Assembly: GCA_963711315.1 (NCBI GenBank)
Contig: CAVQDQ010000002.1
Span: forward strand, 854,952-918,951
Source: PALSA-612 sp963711315
GTDB taxonomy: Bacteria > Actinomycetota > Thermoleophilia > Gaiellales > Gaiellaceae
Length of the DNA stretch: 64,000 nucleotides
Reading direction: 5' to 3'
Under the pieces are notes generated by a model that was given only the letters and a program-made list of their open reading frames with translations, was not told where the DNA came from and made no database searches. The position numbers and the translations under genes are program-made. This document shows, piece after piece, positions 8,254-17,143 of the stretch (position 1 is its first letter; every line of letters starts with the position of its first letter).

Positions 8254-9425
8254 TCGATCGGCAGCTTGGCGCGCAGCCGATAGCCGCCCTCGGGTCGCGG
8301 GCCGGCCTCGAGCTCGCCGCCGTAGACGGACACTCGCTCGCGCATGCCGACCAGGCCATGCCCGCCGCTTTCGCCGCCGCCGTCACCTGTGCCGTCGTCC
8401 GTCACCGTCAGCTCGACGTGGCCGTCGTCGTAGCGCACGAGCACGTCGGCGTGGTTAGCACGTGCGTGCTTCACCGCGTTCGTCAACCCTTCCTGGACCA
8501 GGCGGTATGCAGTCAGGTCGAGCCCGGCGGAGAGCTCGACCGGATCTCCTTCCACCCGCAGCTCGACCGGCAAGCCAGCCTCCCGAGCCTGCGCGACGAG
8601 CCTGTCCACGTGCCCAAGGCTCGGCTGTGGAGCGAGGGCGGGTGCCTCCTCGGGGCGGCGCAGGACGCCGACGAGGCGCCGCATCTCGGCGAGCGCTTCG
8701 CGTCCCGTCTGCTCCACCACCCTGAGCGCCTCGCGCTCTCGCTCCTGATCCGGATCCAGCAGGCTGCGCGCTCCGGCCGCCTGCACCGTCATGACGCTGA
8801 CGCTGTGTCCGACGACGTCATGCAGCTCGCGCGCGATTCGCGCGCGCTCCTCCGTGACCGCTAGGCGGGCCTGTTCCTCTCGCTCGCGCTCGGCCCTCTC
8901 GGCGCGCTCCTTCGCCTCGTCCCCTTCACGGAACTTCTGCCCGAGCCCGAAGCCGACGACCCAGGCGACGGCGAATACGATCGAGATCCAGGCCAGATCC
9001 CCAAACGCACCGTCAGGGTCATTGTGCACGACGATCGCAGCGACACCGAGCAGGATCGCCAGACCGGCAACCGCTTGCCGGCGCTCCCGGAGCCCGCCGA
9101 GCAGGAAGGCGATGGCGATCCCGAGCAGGAAGGCAACCCAGTCGGCCGGCACGAGACGGTCGTCGACGAACGAGCTTGCGGCCACGATGACGGCAGCTGC
9201 AACCGGCGCGCCGAACGGGTAGCGCCGGCGCCAGAAAAGGGGCACGATCATAGCGACCGCTGCCACGACGTCGAACCACAGAGGCCCGCGCGGCCCAGGA
9301 TCCTGCCCCTCCTTGTGGATGTCGTGAACGACTGTGGCGAGCGAGAGGCCCAGGGCCACAAGGAGCACTGCGTCAAACCAGTAACGCTTCGTCAGCGGCC
9401 AGAGCTTCTGCCAAATCCTTTGCAT
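8250..9425 (-). CDS. NarL-family sensor histidine kinase (copy 2)
   Basis: Also exactly 391 residues and alignable without visible gaps to copy 1, including His202 and the shared PLWFD (48-52) and RRYPFGAP (68-75 here) segments. This is a tandem duplication. I chose the ATG at 9425 because it matches the N-terminus of copy 1 (LWPLTKRYWFD against VWPLVQRYWFD). The open frame runs further upstream, but that stretch overlaps the divergent ABC gene and is spurious. It is first in the operon kinase 2 - kinase 1 - regulator and faces the ABC exporter genes across 165 bases. Confidence 0.92.
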   Translation of the reverse strand: MQRIWQKLWPLTKRYWFDAVLLVALGLSLATVVHDIHKEGQDPGPRGPLWFDVVAAVAMIVPLFWRRRYPFGAPVAAAVIVAASSFVDDRLVPADWVAFLLGIAIAFLLGGLRERRQAVAGLAILLGVAAIVVHNDPDGAFGDLAWISIVFAVAWVVGFGLGQKFREGDEAKERAERAEREREEQARLAVTEERARIARELHDVVGHSVSVMTVQAAGARSLLDPDQEREREALRVVEQTGREALAEMRRLVGVLRRPEEAPALAPQPSLGHVDRLVAQAREAGLPVELRVEGDPVELSAGLDLTAYRLVQEGLTNAVKHARANHADVLVRYDDGHVELTVTDDGTGDGGGESGGHGLVGMRERVSVYGGELEAGPRPEGGYRLRAKLPIE

Positions 9426-9590
9426 GTAGCGAAGGTAGCCGACTACTCCGACGACCGCATCGGCCGCAAAGACGATTTCGAGATCATCCTCAAGGACGAT
9501 GGAAAAATCGCTCTCCCGGCCGACGCCGCGACCGCGCGAGGGGCTGTAGCCTAGTTTTTGGCCAGAGACATGACGGAAGGCGAGGTTCAT
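9426..9590. promoter_or_regulatory. Divergent intergenic region between kinase operon and ABC exporter
   Basis: This 165-base gap must hold the promoters of both divergent operons. I see a purine-rich ribosome binding site (GGAAGGCGAGG, 9575-9585) before the ABC gene but no convincing -10/-35 pair. The layout suggests that the response regulator binds here. Confidence 0.4.
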
Positions 9591-10367
9591 ATGGATGCTT
9601 CGGACGCTCCGAGCGATGAGCGTGTTCTCCAGGACAGCAATGGCGCTGTCGTCACGGCCGAAGAGGTCACCCGCTGCTATGGCGAGGGCGACACGCGCGT
9701 CGATGCGCTGGGTGGCGTGAGCCTCGATGTGGCACGCGGAAAGCTGACGGCCGTCATGGGGCCGTCTGGCTCGGGTAAGTCGACGCTCATGCACATCCTC
9801 GCCGCGCTCGACAAGCCGACCGCGGGCACGGTGACGATCGATGGCACGGACGTCACCACGCTGGGCGACACGCAGCTGACCAAGCTGCGCCGAAAGCACA
9901 TCGGCTTCGTGTTCCAGTTCTTCAACCTCCTCCCCATGCTCACGGCCGAGGAGAACGTCCGACTGCCGCTGACGATCGCGGGCAAGAAGCCCGAGAAGGA
10001 GTTCTTCGAGGATCTGCTCCAGAAGGTGGGCCTCACGGATCGTCGCTCGCACCGTCCTAGTGAGCTGTCCGGCGGGCAGCAGCAGAGGGTGGCCATCGCC
10101 CGCGCGCTCGTGTCGCAACCCACGGTCGTCTTCGCCGACGAGCCGACGGGCAACCTCGACTCGGCAACGTCGGGAGAGATCCTCGAGCTCATGCGCGCGT
10201 CGGTCGATGAGCGCGGCCAGACGACAGTCATGGTCACGCACGACCCGCGGGCGGCATCGATCGCCGACCGCATTCTCTTCCTCGCCGACGGCCTGATCGT
10301 CAAGGACATGACCGGCGCGACCACGAGCGAGATCATCGCCGAGATGGACGAGCTCACGCTGCCGTGA
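9591..10367 (+). CDS. ABC transporter ATP-binding protein (MacB/LolD type)
   Basis: A 258-residue ATPase of the MacB/LolD/FtsE group, which powers mechanotransmission rather than classical substrate passage. Walker A is GPSGSGKST (57-65), the Q-loop region reads FVFQFFNLLP, the signature is LSGGQQQRVAIARAL and Walker B is VVFADEPTGNLDS. I chose the ATG at 9591 because of the preceding purine-rich site at good spacing. ATG 9570 and TTG 9558 are alternatives. Its stop overlaps the GTG of the permease by 4 bases. Confidence 0.93.
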   Translation: MDASDAPSDERVLQDSNGAVVTAEEVTRCYGEGDTRVDALGGVSLDVARGKLTAVMGPSGSGKSTLMHILAALDKPTAGTVTIDGTDVTTLGDTQLTKLRRKHIGFVFQFFNLLPMLTAEENVRLPLTIAGKKPEKEFFEDLLQKVGLTDRRSHRPSELSGGQQQRVAIARALVSQPTVVFADEPTGNLDSATSGEILELMRASVDERGQTTVMVTHDPRAASIADRILFLADGLIVKDMTGATTSEIIAEMDELTLP

Positions 10368-12916
10368 CGGGGGTCGCCCTCAAGGCCCTCTGGAGCCGCA
10401 AGCTCCGCACGTTGCTGACCGGCTTCGCGATCGTCCTCGGAGTCGCGACGATCACCGGGACGTTCGTCCTCACGGACTCGATCCGAAACGCCTTCGACTC
10501 CATCTTCACGACGATCTACCGCGGGACAGACGCGGTGGTGACCGGGAAAGCCGCCTTCGATGTCAGCGAGGACAGCGGGGTCGAAGTCCCGTCGTTCAAT
10601 GAGTCGTTGCTCGCCGAGGTCAAGGCGCTGCCTGAAGTCGCCGCGGCGGTCGGTGGCGTCGGCGGCACAGCACAGCTGATCAAGGACGGCAAGGTGATCC
10701 GGTTCGGAGGGGCACCGAACATCGGCTTCTCGATCGATCCCGCCCAGGCACGCTTCAACTCGCTAGTCCTCAAAGAGGGTGCGTGGCCCGGCGCGAACGA
10801 GGTCGACATCGACACGGGGACGGCCTCGAAGAAGGACATCGAAGTCGGACAGACGATCGGTGTCCAGGGCGAGGGGGCCGCTCGTCAGCTACGGGTGGCA
10901 GGGCTTTTCGAGTTCTCGAGCGAAGGGAACATCGGAGGCGCGACGCTCGCTGCGTTCGACCTGCGTACGGCCCAGCGGGTGTTCAACAAGGTCGGCAGGC
11001 TCGACCAGATTCGCGCCGCTGCGGCGTCCGGAACGACTCAACCTCAACTGGTCTCCTCCATCAAGTCGATCCTGCCCCCAACTGCACAGGTGCGGACCGG
11101 TGACGCCCAGGCGACCGAGGACGCGAGCGACACGCAGGGCTTCATCAGCTTCCTCCAGGGCTTTCTGCTCGCGTTCGGCGGCATCGCGCTGTTCGTCGGC
11201 GCGTTTGTGATCGCGAACTCGCTCTCGATCACGGTCGCGCAGCGAACTCGCGAGTTCGCCACCCTGCGAACGATCGGAGCCTCACGGCGCCAGATCCGGC
11301 GCTCGGTGCTGATCGAGTCGCTCGCGCTGGGCATCGTGGCCTCGTTGAGCGGCATCGTGATCGGCCTCGCGCTGGCAAAGGGCCTCTTCTGGGTGTTCGA
11401 GCAGGCCGGCTTTACCCTTCCCAACAGCGGCCTGCTGCTCGAGCCAAGGACGGTCATCGTCGCGCTGCTCGTCGGCGTTCTCGTCACGGTCATCGCCAGC
11501 CTGCGACCGGCCCGACGGGCGACGCGCGTGCCGCCGATAGCCGCCGTCCGGGAGGGCGCGACGCTGCCGCCGGGACGGTTTGCGCGGTACCGCCCCGTCG
11601 GATCGGCCCTGCTCGGGCTGCTCGGCTTCGCGTTGCTCGCGTACGGGCTGTTCGGCAGCGGGCTCTCGACGACGCAGATCCTCGTCCTCATGGGAATCGG
11701 CACCCTGCTCATCTTCTTCGGCGTCGCGTTCTTCTCCTCGCAGCTGGTCGTGCCGCTCTCGCATCTGCTCGGTGGACCGGCGGCGAGGATCGGCGGCGCT
11801 CCCGGCATCCTCGCGCGGGAAAATGCGATGCGAAACCCGCAGCGGACGGCATCCACGGCCGCGGCGCTCATGATCGGCCTGGCGCTGGTTACCCTCGTGG
11901 CGATGCTCGCTCAGGGAATTCGCGCGTCGTTCTTCGATGCCGTGAACAAGATCTGGGTCACCGACTATGCCGTGACCGCTCAGAACAACTACTCGCCGAT
12001 CCCGATCAGCGTCGCCGAGCCGCTCCGAAAGGCGCCGAACAACACGGCCGTTGTCGGTGTCCGGGCGGGCGAAGCCCGGATCTTCGACAACACTGACTTC
12101 CTGACCGGCGTGGATCCGGGGGCCAGCAAGGTGTTCCGCCTCGACTGGACCGAGGGCGGGCCACAAGTCATGGAGTCGCTCGGCGAACGCGGCGCGTTCA
12201 CCGACAAGGACTACGCGAAGAATCATGACCTGGCGGTCGGGTCACCCGTCGAGGTGCAGTTCCCGAGCGGCGATACGCGCACCTTCGTGATACGAGGGAT
12301 CTTCGACCCCCCCACAGGCGGATCGCCGTTCGGCCCGATAACGATCTCGAGCAAGGCGTTCGACGAGGAGATCGAGCAGCCGAAGAACCTCTTCATCTTC
12401 ATCACGATGCGAGGCGGCGAAACGGAAGCGAACACTGCCGAGCTCCAGCGGTCGTTGGCAGCCTTTCCTAACGCGAAGCTCCAGAACCGCAACGAGTTCA
12501 AGGACAACCAGTTCAGCGGGATCGCAACGGTGCTGAACGTGCTCTACGTCCTGCTGGCCCTGTCCATCATCGTCAGCCTCTTCGGCATCGTCAACACGCT
12601 CGTGCTCAGCGTCTTCGAGCGCACGAGAGAGATCGGGATGCTCCGCGCAGTTGGAACGACTCGCTGGCAGGTGCGGGCGATGATCACGTTCGAGAGCATC
12701 GTCACCGCTCTCATGGGAGCGGTGATAGGGATCGCGCTCGGCGTCGTGCTCGCCGCGCTCCTCATCGCCCGCGTGGACTTCCTCATCCTCTCCTGGCCGA
12801 TCGGCTCACTGGTCGTGTTCGCCCTGGCCGCGGTCCTCGTGGGCGTGATCGCTGCCGCGCTTCCCGCGAGGCGCGCAGCCAAGCTCAACGTCCTCCAGGC
12901 GCTCCAGTACGAGTAG
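10364..12916 (+). CDS. FtsX-like ABC transporter permease
   Basis: An 850-residue permease with two FtsX/MacB core units. A first helix (about 14-35) anchors a periplasmic-type MacB_PCD domain. Three helices near 265-390 form the first FtsX domain (ANSLSITVAQRTREFATLRTIGASRRQ). A central helix pair (about 410-460) and a second extracellular domain follow. The last three helices form the second FtsX domain (NTLVLSVFERTREIGMLRAVGTTR). It pairs with the preceding ATPase. Likely roles are export of a lipid, peptide or antibiotic, or envelope signalling. The divergent two-component genes suggest stress-induced expression. Confidence 0.92.
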   Translation: MTGVALKALWSRKLRTLLTGFAIVLGVATITGTFVLTDSIRNAFDSIFTTIYRGTDAVVTGKAAFDVSEDSGVEVPSFNESLLAEVKALPEVAAAVGGVGGTAQLIKDGKVIRFGGAPNIGFSIDPAQARFNSLVLKEGAWPGANEVDIDTGTASKKDIEVGQTIGVQGEGAARQLRVAGLFEFSSEGNIGGATLAAFDLRTAQRVFNKVGRLDQIRAAAASGTTQPQLVSSIKSILPPTAQVRTGDAQATEDASDTQGFISFLQGFLLAFGGIALFVGAFVIANSLSITVAQRTREFATLRTIGASRRQIRRSVLIESLALGIVASLSGIVIGLALAKGLFWVFEQAGFTLPNSGLLLEPRTVIVALLVGVLVTVIASLRPARRATRVPPIAAVREGATLPPGRFARYRPVGSALLGLLGFALLAYGLFGSGLSTTQILVLMGIGTLLIFFGVAFFSSQLVVPLSHLLGGPAARIGGAPGILARENAMRNPQRTASTAAALMIGLALVTLVAMLAQGIRASFFDAVNKIWVTDYAVTAQNNYSPIPISVAEPLRKAPNNTAVVGVRAGEARIFDNTDFLTGVDPGASKVFRLDWTEGGPQVMESLGERGAFTDKDYAKNHDLAVGSPVEVQFPSGDTRTFVIRGIFDPPTGGSPFGPITISSKAFDEEIEQPKNLFIFITMRGGETEANTAELQRSLAAFPNAKLQNRNEFKDNQFSGIATVLNVLYVLLALSIIVSLFGIVNTLVLSVFERTREIGMLRAVGTTRWQVRAMITFESIVTALMGAVIGIALGVVLAALLIARVDFLILSWPIGSLVVFALAAVLVGVIAAALPARRAAKLNVLQALQYE

Positions 12917-12922
12917 GCCTGC

Positions 12923-13477
12923 GTGGGCAGCGTCGAGTCGCTCAAAGGAATGCTGCTCTTCTCGACGCCGGCGTTGTTCGACCCGAACTTCCGCCGGACG
13001 GTCGTGCTGGTGGCGGAACACGGAGAGGACGGCGCGATGGGGCTAGTCCTCAACCGGCCGTCCGAGACCACAGTCGGCGAGGCCGTGCCGGATCTTGCAG
13101 CCGTGGCCGGAGCCGACTCGCTCGTTTTCGTGGGCGGGCCGGTGCAGCCGCGGGCGGTGCTCGTCCTCGCCGAGTTCGACGAGTCGACGCAGGCGGCGGC
13201 GGTCGTCGTCGGCGACCTGGGTTTCGCCCGTGCCGACGGCGATCTCGACGAGTTGGCGGAGACGACGCGACGCGCCCGGGTGTTCGCCGGCTACTCGGGC
13301 TGGTCGTCGGGGCAGCTCGAGTCCGAGCTGGAGGAAGAGTCGTGGCTCGTCGAGCCGGTCGGGGACATCGATCTCCTCGCCGACCCCGAGGACGATCTCT
13401 TCGGCTCAGCGCTGCGCACGAAGGGCGGCAGCTATCGGATACTCGCCCTCATGCCCGACGATCCTCTGAGCAACTGA
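12923..13477 (+). CDS. YqgE/AlgH family protein
   Basis: A 184-residue member of the YqgE/AlgH (DUF179) family of small cytosolic proteins of poorly defined function. The hallmark N-terminus is present (GMLLFSTPALFDPNFRRTVV), followed by HGEDGAMGLVLNRP, FVGGPVQP and FAGYSGWSSGQLESE. The GTG start lies 6 bases after the permease stop, so it may be cotranscribed with the ABC genes, although no functional link is known. Confidence 0.92.
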   Translation: MGSVESLKGMLLFSTPALFDPNFRRTVVLVAEHGEDGAMGLVLNRPSETTVGEAVPDLAAVAGADSLVFVGGPVQPRAVLVLAEFDESTQAAAVVVGDLGFARADGDLDELAETTRRARVFAGYSGWSSGQLESELEEESWLVEPVGDIDLLADPEDDLFGSALRTKGGSYRILALMPDDPLSN

Positions 13478-13486
13478 CGCGCGGCG

Positions 13487-13735
13487 CTATTCCGCCAGCC
13501 AGGCGCGGAGCTCGTGCGGTGTCAGCATCCGCTCGCCGAGCTCCCCAGCCGCCGGCACGCGCTCGCGTACGACCCGCAGCACGACGTCGGGCGCGTCGGC
13601 GAACGGGCTGACGATCTTCGAGCCCTTGAGCAACACACGCCCCGGCATCGGTGAGACGTGCACGGCGAGCTGCGGCTCGCGGTAGCCCCGGTCGAGCAGG
13701 AGGGCGTTGGCGTCGGCTACCGGGTCATCGGTCAT
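13487..13735 (-). CDS. Small conserved-looking protein coupled to gatB
   Basis: An 82-residue protein with no family I recognise. The ATG at 13735 overlaps the gatB stop by 4 bases, which fixes the start and makes it the last gene of the gatCAB operon. It contains a basic segment (LLKGSKIV) and an acidic-hydrophobic C-terminus (MLTPHELRAWLAE). No membrane segment or cysteine pair is visible. Confidence 0.65.
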   Translation of the reverse strand: MTDDPVADANALLLDRGYREPQLAVHVSPMPGRVLLKGSKIVSPFADAPDVVLRVVRERVPAAGELGERMLTPHELRAWLAE

Positions 13736-15123
13736 GCGTTTAGCCGGTCGCGCAGCATGTCGCCCACGAGCTTCGGATTCGCGGCGCCGCCCGTCTCCTT
13801 CATCACCTGGCCGACGAAGAACCCGAGCAGGCCCTCCTTGCCGGCGCGGTACGCCGCCACCTGGTCGGCGTGCGCGGCCAGCACGGAGTTGATGACGGGC
13901 TCGAGGGAGCCCTCGTCGGAAACGAGCTCCTGCTCGAGGTATGTGTCCGCCTTGAAGCCCGCGTTCGCGCTCGCCTCCACCGCCGCGAGATACGCCTCGC
14001 GCGGCAGCCGCTCCCTCGCCTCGATCACCTTCGCCAGCTCCCCCGGCTCGGCAATCGCAATGCCGGCCGCCTCGTTGCGGACGACGTTCGCCGCCGCGCG
14101 CACGTCGACGCCGGCGGCGACGAGCTTGTCGTGCTCCGCATCCCGCCCTGTCGTCACGAGCTCCCACGACGTCGCGAATCCGACGGCAGGCTCGAGCCGG
14201 CGGATGCGCGCGGCCGGCGCGTCGGGCAGCTCCCGACCCTCTGCGAGCAGCTCCCTGGGCCGGATCGGCACGAGATCGGGCTCGGGGAAGTAGCGGTAGT
14301 CGTCCGCCTCCTCCTTCGACCTGTGCGGCGTCAAGGTGTCCGAGCCGGCGTCGTAGTCGTACGTCTCCTGGACGACGTCCTGTCCGGCCTCGTACAGCGC
14401 GATCTGTTCGCGCACGGCGGCGTCGATCCCGCGCCCGAGGAATGTGAAGGAGTTCATGTTCTTGAGCTCCCAGCGCGTCCTGTAGCCATCCTCGCCGGCC
14501 GGACGCACCGACACGTTGGCGTCGACGCGCAACGTGCCTTTCTCCATCTCCGCATCGGACACGCCCAGCTCGACGATCGTCTGGCGCAGCAACAGGAGGA
14601 AGCGCTTCACGTCGTCAGAGGAGTGGAGGTCGGGCTGCGTCACGATCTCGACCAGCGGCACGCCACCGCGGTTGTAGTCGACGAGGGAACGGCCGGCGCC
14701 GACGATCCTCCCACCCGCGCCCCCGACGTGGACGGTCTTCGCAGCGTCCTCCTCCAGGTGCGCGCGCACGATCCCCACTTCGAGATCGCCGTCGTCGCCC
14801 GGTACGACAAAGGTCCCTCCGACGCAGAGCGGCTCGTCGTACTGCGAGATCTGGTAGCCCTTGGCGAGGTCGGGATAGAAGTAGCTCTTGCGATGGAAGA
14901 GCGCGCGCTCGGCGATCGCGCAGCCCAGCGCCCGGCCGAGGTCGATCGCCCACTCGACCGCCGCGCCGTTGGGCACGGGCAGCGAGCCTGGGTGTCCGAG
15001 GCAGATCGGACAGGTGGTCGTGTTCGGCGCGGCCCCAGAGCCGTTCGTGCAGCGGCAGAACATCTTCGTCCGAGTCTTCAGCTGGACGTGGATCTCCAGG
15101 CCGATGATCGTTTCCCAGCTCAC
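13732..15123 (-). CDS. gatB: Asp-tRNA(Asn)/Glu-tRNA(Gln) amidotransferase subunit B
   Basis: A 463-residue GatB. It binds the misacylated tRNA and activates the side-chain carboxylate with ATP for transamidation to Gln-tRNA or Asn-tRNA. The N-terminal signature ETIIGLEIHVQLKT, the zinc-type CRCTNGSG...CPICLG cysteines (about 23-43), HRKSYFYPDLAKGYQISQYD and the YNRGGVPLVEIVTQPDL block are all present. The C-terminal YqeY-like tail is complete (GQVMKETGGAANPKLV). It starts 4 bases inside gatA. Confidence 0.97.
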   Translation of the reverse strand: MSWETIIGLEIHVQLKTRTKMFCRCTNGSGAAPNTTTCPICLGHPGSLPVPNGAAVEWAIDLGRALGCAIAERALFHRKSYFYPDLAKGYQISQYDEPLCVGGTFVVPGDDGDLEVGIVRAHLEEDAAKTVHVGGAGGRIVGAGRSLVDYNRGGVPLVEIVTQPDLHSSDDVKRFLLLLRQTIVELGVSDAEMEKGTLRVDANVSVRPAGEDGYRTRWELKNMNSFTFLGRGIDAAVREQIALYEAGQDVVQETYDYDAGSDTLTPHRSKEEADDYRYFPEPDLVPIRPRELLAEGRELPDAPAARIRRLEPAVGFATSWELVTTGRDAEHDKLVAAGVDVRAAANVVRNEAAGIAIAEPGELAKVIEARERLPREAYLAAVEASANAGFKADTYLEQELVSDEGSLEPVINSVLAAHADQVAAYRAGKEGLLGFFVGQVMKETGGAANPKLVGDMLRDRLNA

Positions 15124-16517
15124 CTCAGACGCTCCGGGACGTAGTCGAAGTCGAGCGCCTGCTCCAGCGCGTGGCCGGCGCGGAAGAGCATGTTCTCAGA
15201 GAACTGGGGCCCGACGAGCTGCAAGCCGACCGGGAGGCCCTCTGACAGGCCGCAGGGGATGGACAGCCCGGGCAGGCCGGCCATGTTGGACGGGATCGTG
15301 AGCATGTCGGAGACGTACATGGCGAGCGGGTCCTGCGTCTTCGCCCCCAGCGGGAAGGCGACCGTCGGCGAGGTCGGGCTGATCAACACGTCGAAGCGGT
15401 CGAACAGCTCGGCGTGCTCGCGGCTGATCACCGTCCGCACCCTCTGGGCCTGCCCGTAGAACGCGTCGTAGTACCCCGCGGAGAGCGCGTAGGTGCCGAG
15501 CATGATGCGGCGCTTGGGCTCGTCGCCGAAGCCTTCGTCGCGTGTGCGTTCGGAAATCTCGAAGTAACCGCCCTCGCCCCCGGCGCGCGGGCCGAAGCGG
15601 ACCCCGTCATAGCGCGCGAGGTTGGAGGACGCCTCCGACGGCGCGATCAGGTAGTAGCACGCAAGCCCGTACTCGACGGAGAGCGGCAGCTCGCAGCCGT
15701 CCACCTCGGCGCCGAGCTGCTCACAGAGCGCGATGACGCGCTCGACTGCTTCCTTGACGCCGGGCTCGATCCCCTCCGCCTCGTTGAGCTGCCTCGGCAC
15801 CCCCACCCGCAGGCCGGAGAGTTCGGCGGCGTCGGGGATCTCGACCGGCGCCGCCAGCTCGACCGTCGTCGTGTCGCGCGGGTCGCGGCCCGCGATCACC
15901 GAGTAGAGGAAGGCGCAGTCGGCGACGGTCTTCGTGATCGGGCCGATCTGGTCGAGGCTCGAGGCGAACGCGACTATCCCGTAGCGCGAGACCGTGCCGT
16001 AGGTCGGACGCAGGCCGACCACGCCGCACAACGCAGCCGGCTGCTTGATCGACCCGCCCGTGTCGGAGCCGAGCGCCCACGGCGCCAGCCCGGCCGCGAC
16101 GGCCGCCGCCGAGCCCCCCGAGGAGCCGCCGGGCACCTTCGAGAGGTCCCACGGGTTGAACGTCGGCCCGTACGCGGAGTTCTCGGTGGACGAACCCATC
16201 GCGAACTCGTCCATGTTCGTCTTGCCCAGCATCGACAGCCCTCGCGCACGACACCGCTCGGCAACGGTGGCGTCGAACACGGGCACGTAGCCGGCGAGGA
16301 TCTTCGATCCCGCAGTCGTCTCCACGCCCTTGGTCGAGATGAGGTCCTTGAAGGCGATCGGAATCCCCTCTGCGCCCCCGTACTCCGTCCGCCTGAGGTA
16401 CGCGTGCACGTCGTCGTCCGGCGTCAGGTAGGCGGCGTGCAGCTCCGCAGCGGAGATCTCGCCTCGCGTGAGGAGATCGTTCGCCTCGCGGGCAGTCAGG
16501 CGCAGCGTGTCGATCAC
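15120..16517 (-). CDS. gatA: Asp-tRNA(Asn)/Glu-tRNA(Gln) amidotransferase subunit A
   Basis: A 465-residue amidase-signature enzyme that releases ammonia from glutamine for GatB. The Ser-cisSer-Lys triad is visible as Lys57 (PIAFKDL), Ser132 in the GGSSGGS loop and Ser156 (SDTGGSIKQP). The ATG at 16517 overlaps the gatC stop by 4 bases. Spacing between triad residues matches the family. Confidence 0.97.
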   Translation of the reverse strand: MIDTLRLTAREANDLLTRGEISAAELHAAYLTPDDDVHAYLRRTEYGGAEGIPIAFKDLISTKGVETTAGSKILAGYVPVFDATVAERCRARGLSMLGKTNMDEFAMGSSTENSAYGPTFNPWDLSKVPGGSSGGSAAAVAAGLAPWALGSDTGGSIKQPAALCGVVGLRPTYGTVSRYGIVAFASSLDQIGPITKTVADCAFLYSVIAGRDPRDTTTVELAAPVEIPDAAELSGLRVGVPRQLNEAEGIEPGVKEAVERVIALCEQLGAEVDGCELPLSVEYGLACYYLIAPSEASSNLARYDGVRFGPRAGGEGGYFEISERTRDEGFGDEPKRRIMLGTYALSAGYYDAFYGQAQRVRTVISREHAELFDRFDVLISPTSPTVAFPLGAKTQDPLAMYVSDMLTIPSNMAGLPGLSIPCGLSEGLPVGLQLVGPQFSENMLFRAGHALEQALDFDYVPERLR

Positions 16518-16804
16518 GGCGCCGGCACCCCAAACGACCCGTCCTCCGGGTCGGGAGCGTTGGCCAGAGCCTCCTGGAGCGTCAGTGACGGCTCGGGCTC
16601 GTCCTCGCCGAACACATTGACGATGTCGAGCGGATGCGACGTCGGCTCGATTCCCATCAGGTCAAGCTCGGCGATCTTGCCGACCGACTCGAGGATGGCG
16701 GAGAGCTGCTCGGAGAAGCGCGTCACCTCGTCCTCGGACAGGCCGAGCTGCGCGAGCTTCGCCACGTGCAGCACCTGCTCTCTCGTGATCGCCACTCGAG
16801 TCAT
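16514..16804 (-). CDS. gatC: Asp-tRNA(Asn)/Glu-tRNA(Gln) amidotransferase subunit C
   Basis: A 96-residue GatC that wraps around and stabilises the GatA-GatB interface. The typical pattern VLHVAKLAQLGLSEDE is followed by the amphipathic helix FSEQLSAILESVGKI and the extended segment PTSHPLDIVNVFGEDEP. I chose ATG 16804, preceded by GAGAGG. The open frame continues upstream, but only through a terminator hairpin. The gene is first in gatC-gatA-gatB. Confidence 0.94.
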   Translation of the reverse strand: MTRVAITREQVLHVAKLAQLGLSEDEVTRFSEQLSAILESVGKIAELDLMGIEPTSHPLDIVNVFGEDEPEPSLTLQEALANAPDPEDGSFGVPAP

Positions 16805-16816
16805 CCTCTCAAAGCA

Positions 16817-16838
16817 GAGGGCCCCTTCCGGGGCCCTC
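16817..16838 (-). terminator. Terminator hairpin between cspA and gatC
   Basis: GAGGGCCCC (16817-16825) and GGGGCCCTC (16830-16838) form a perfect 9-bp stem with a 4-base loop. On the minus strand it is followed by TGCTTT and, 12 bases on, by the gatC start. It should end or attenuate cspA transcription just before gatC. Confidence 0.7.
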
Positions 16839-16861
16839 GAAGGTTCCAACCGGAACGGTGC

Positions 16862-17083
16862 TCAGACAGCCCGGACGTTCGCCGCCTGCAGGCCTTTGTC
16901 TCCTTGTGTGATCTCGAACTCGACGCGCTGACCTTCCGTCAGCGTGCGGTACCCCTCCATCGTGATCGCGGTGTGGTGGACGAAGACGTCCTCGCCCCCC
17001 TCGCGCTCGATGAAGCCGAAGCCCTTCTCGTTCGAAAACCACTTGACCGTACCGACGGCCGTCTGTCCTACTTGGTCCACCAA
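16862..17083 (-). CDS. cspA: Cold-shock domain protein
   Basis: A 73-residue single cold-shock domain that binds single-stranded RNA/DNA. RNP1 is KGFGFIE and RNP2 is VFVHHTAI, with the normal aromatic surface (VKWFSNEKGFGFI). The N-terminus is extended by about 7 residues (MVDQVGQ) compared with typical CspA. The start at 17083 has a purine-rich GGAGGA upstream. A strong hairpin follows the stop. Confidence 0.95.
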   Translation of the reverse strand: MVDQVGQTAVGTVKWFSNEKGFGFIEREGGEDVFVHHTAITMEGYRTLTEGQRVEFEITQGDKGLQAANVRAV

Positions 17084-17143
17084 CGCGTCCTCCTTCGAAC
17101 CGGAAAAGCTGACCTCGAACGCCGCGGACGTTACCCGACGTCG

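Noticed and set aside
9426..10241. Upstream extension of histidine kinase copy 2 to 663 codons
   Set aside because: The extension lies antisense to the ABC ATPase gene, and the paralogue matches from the ATG at 9425.
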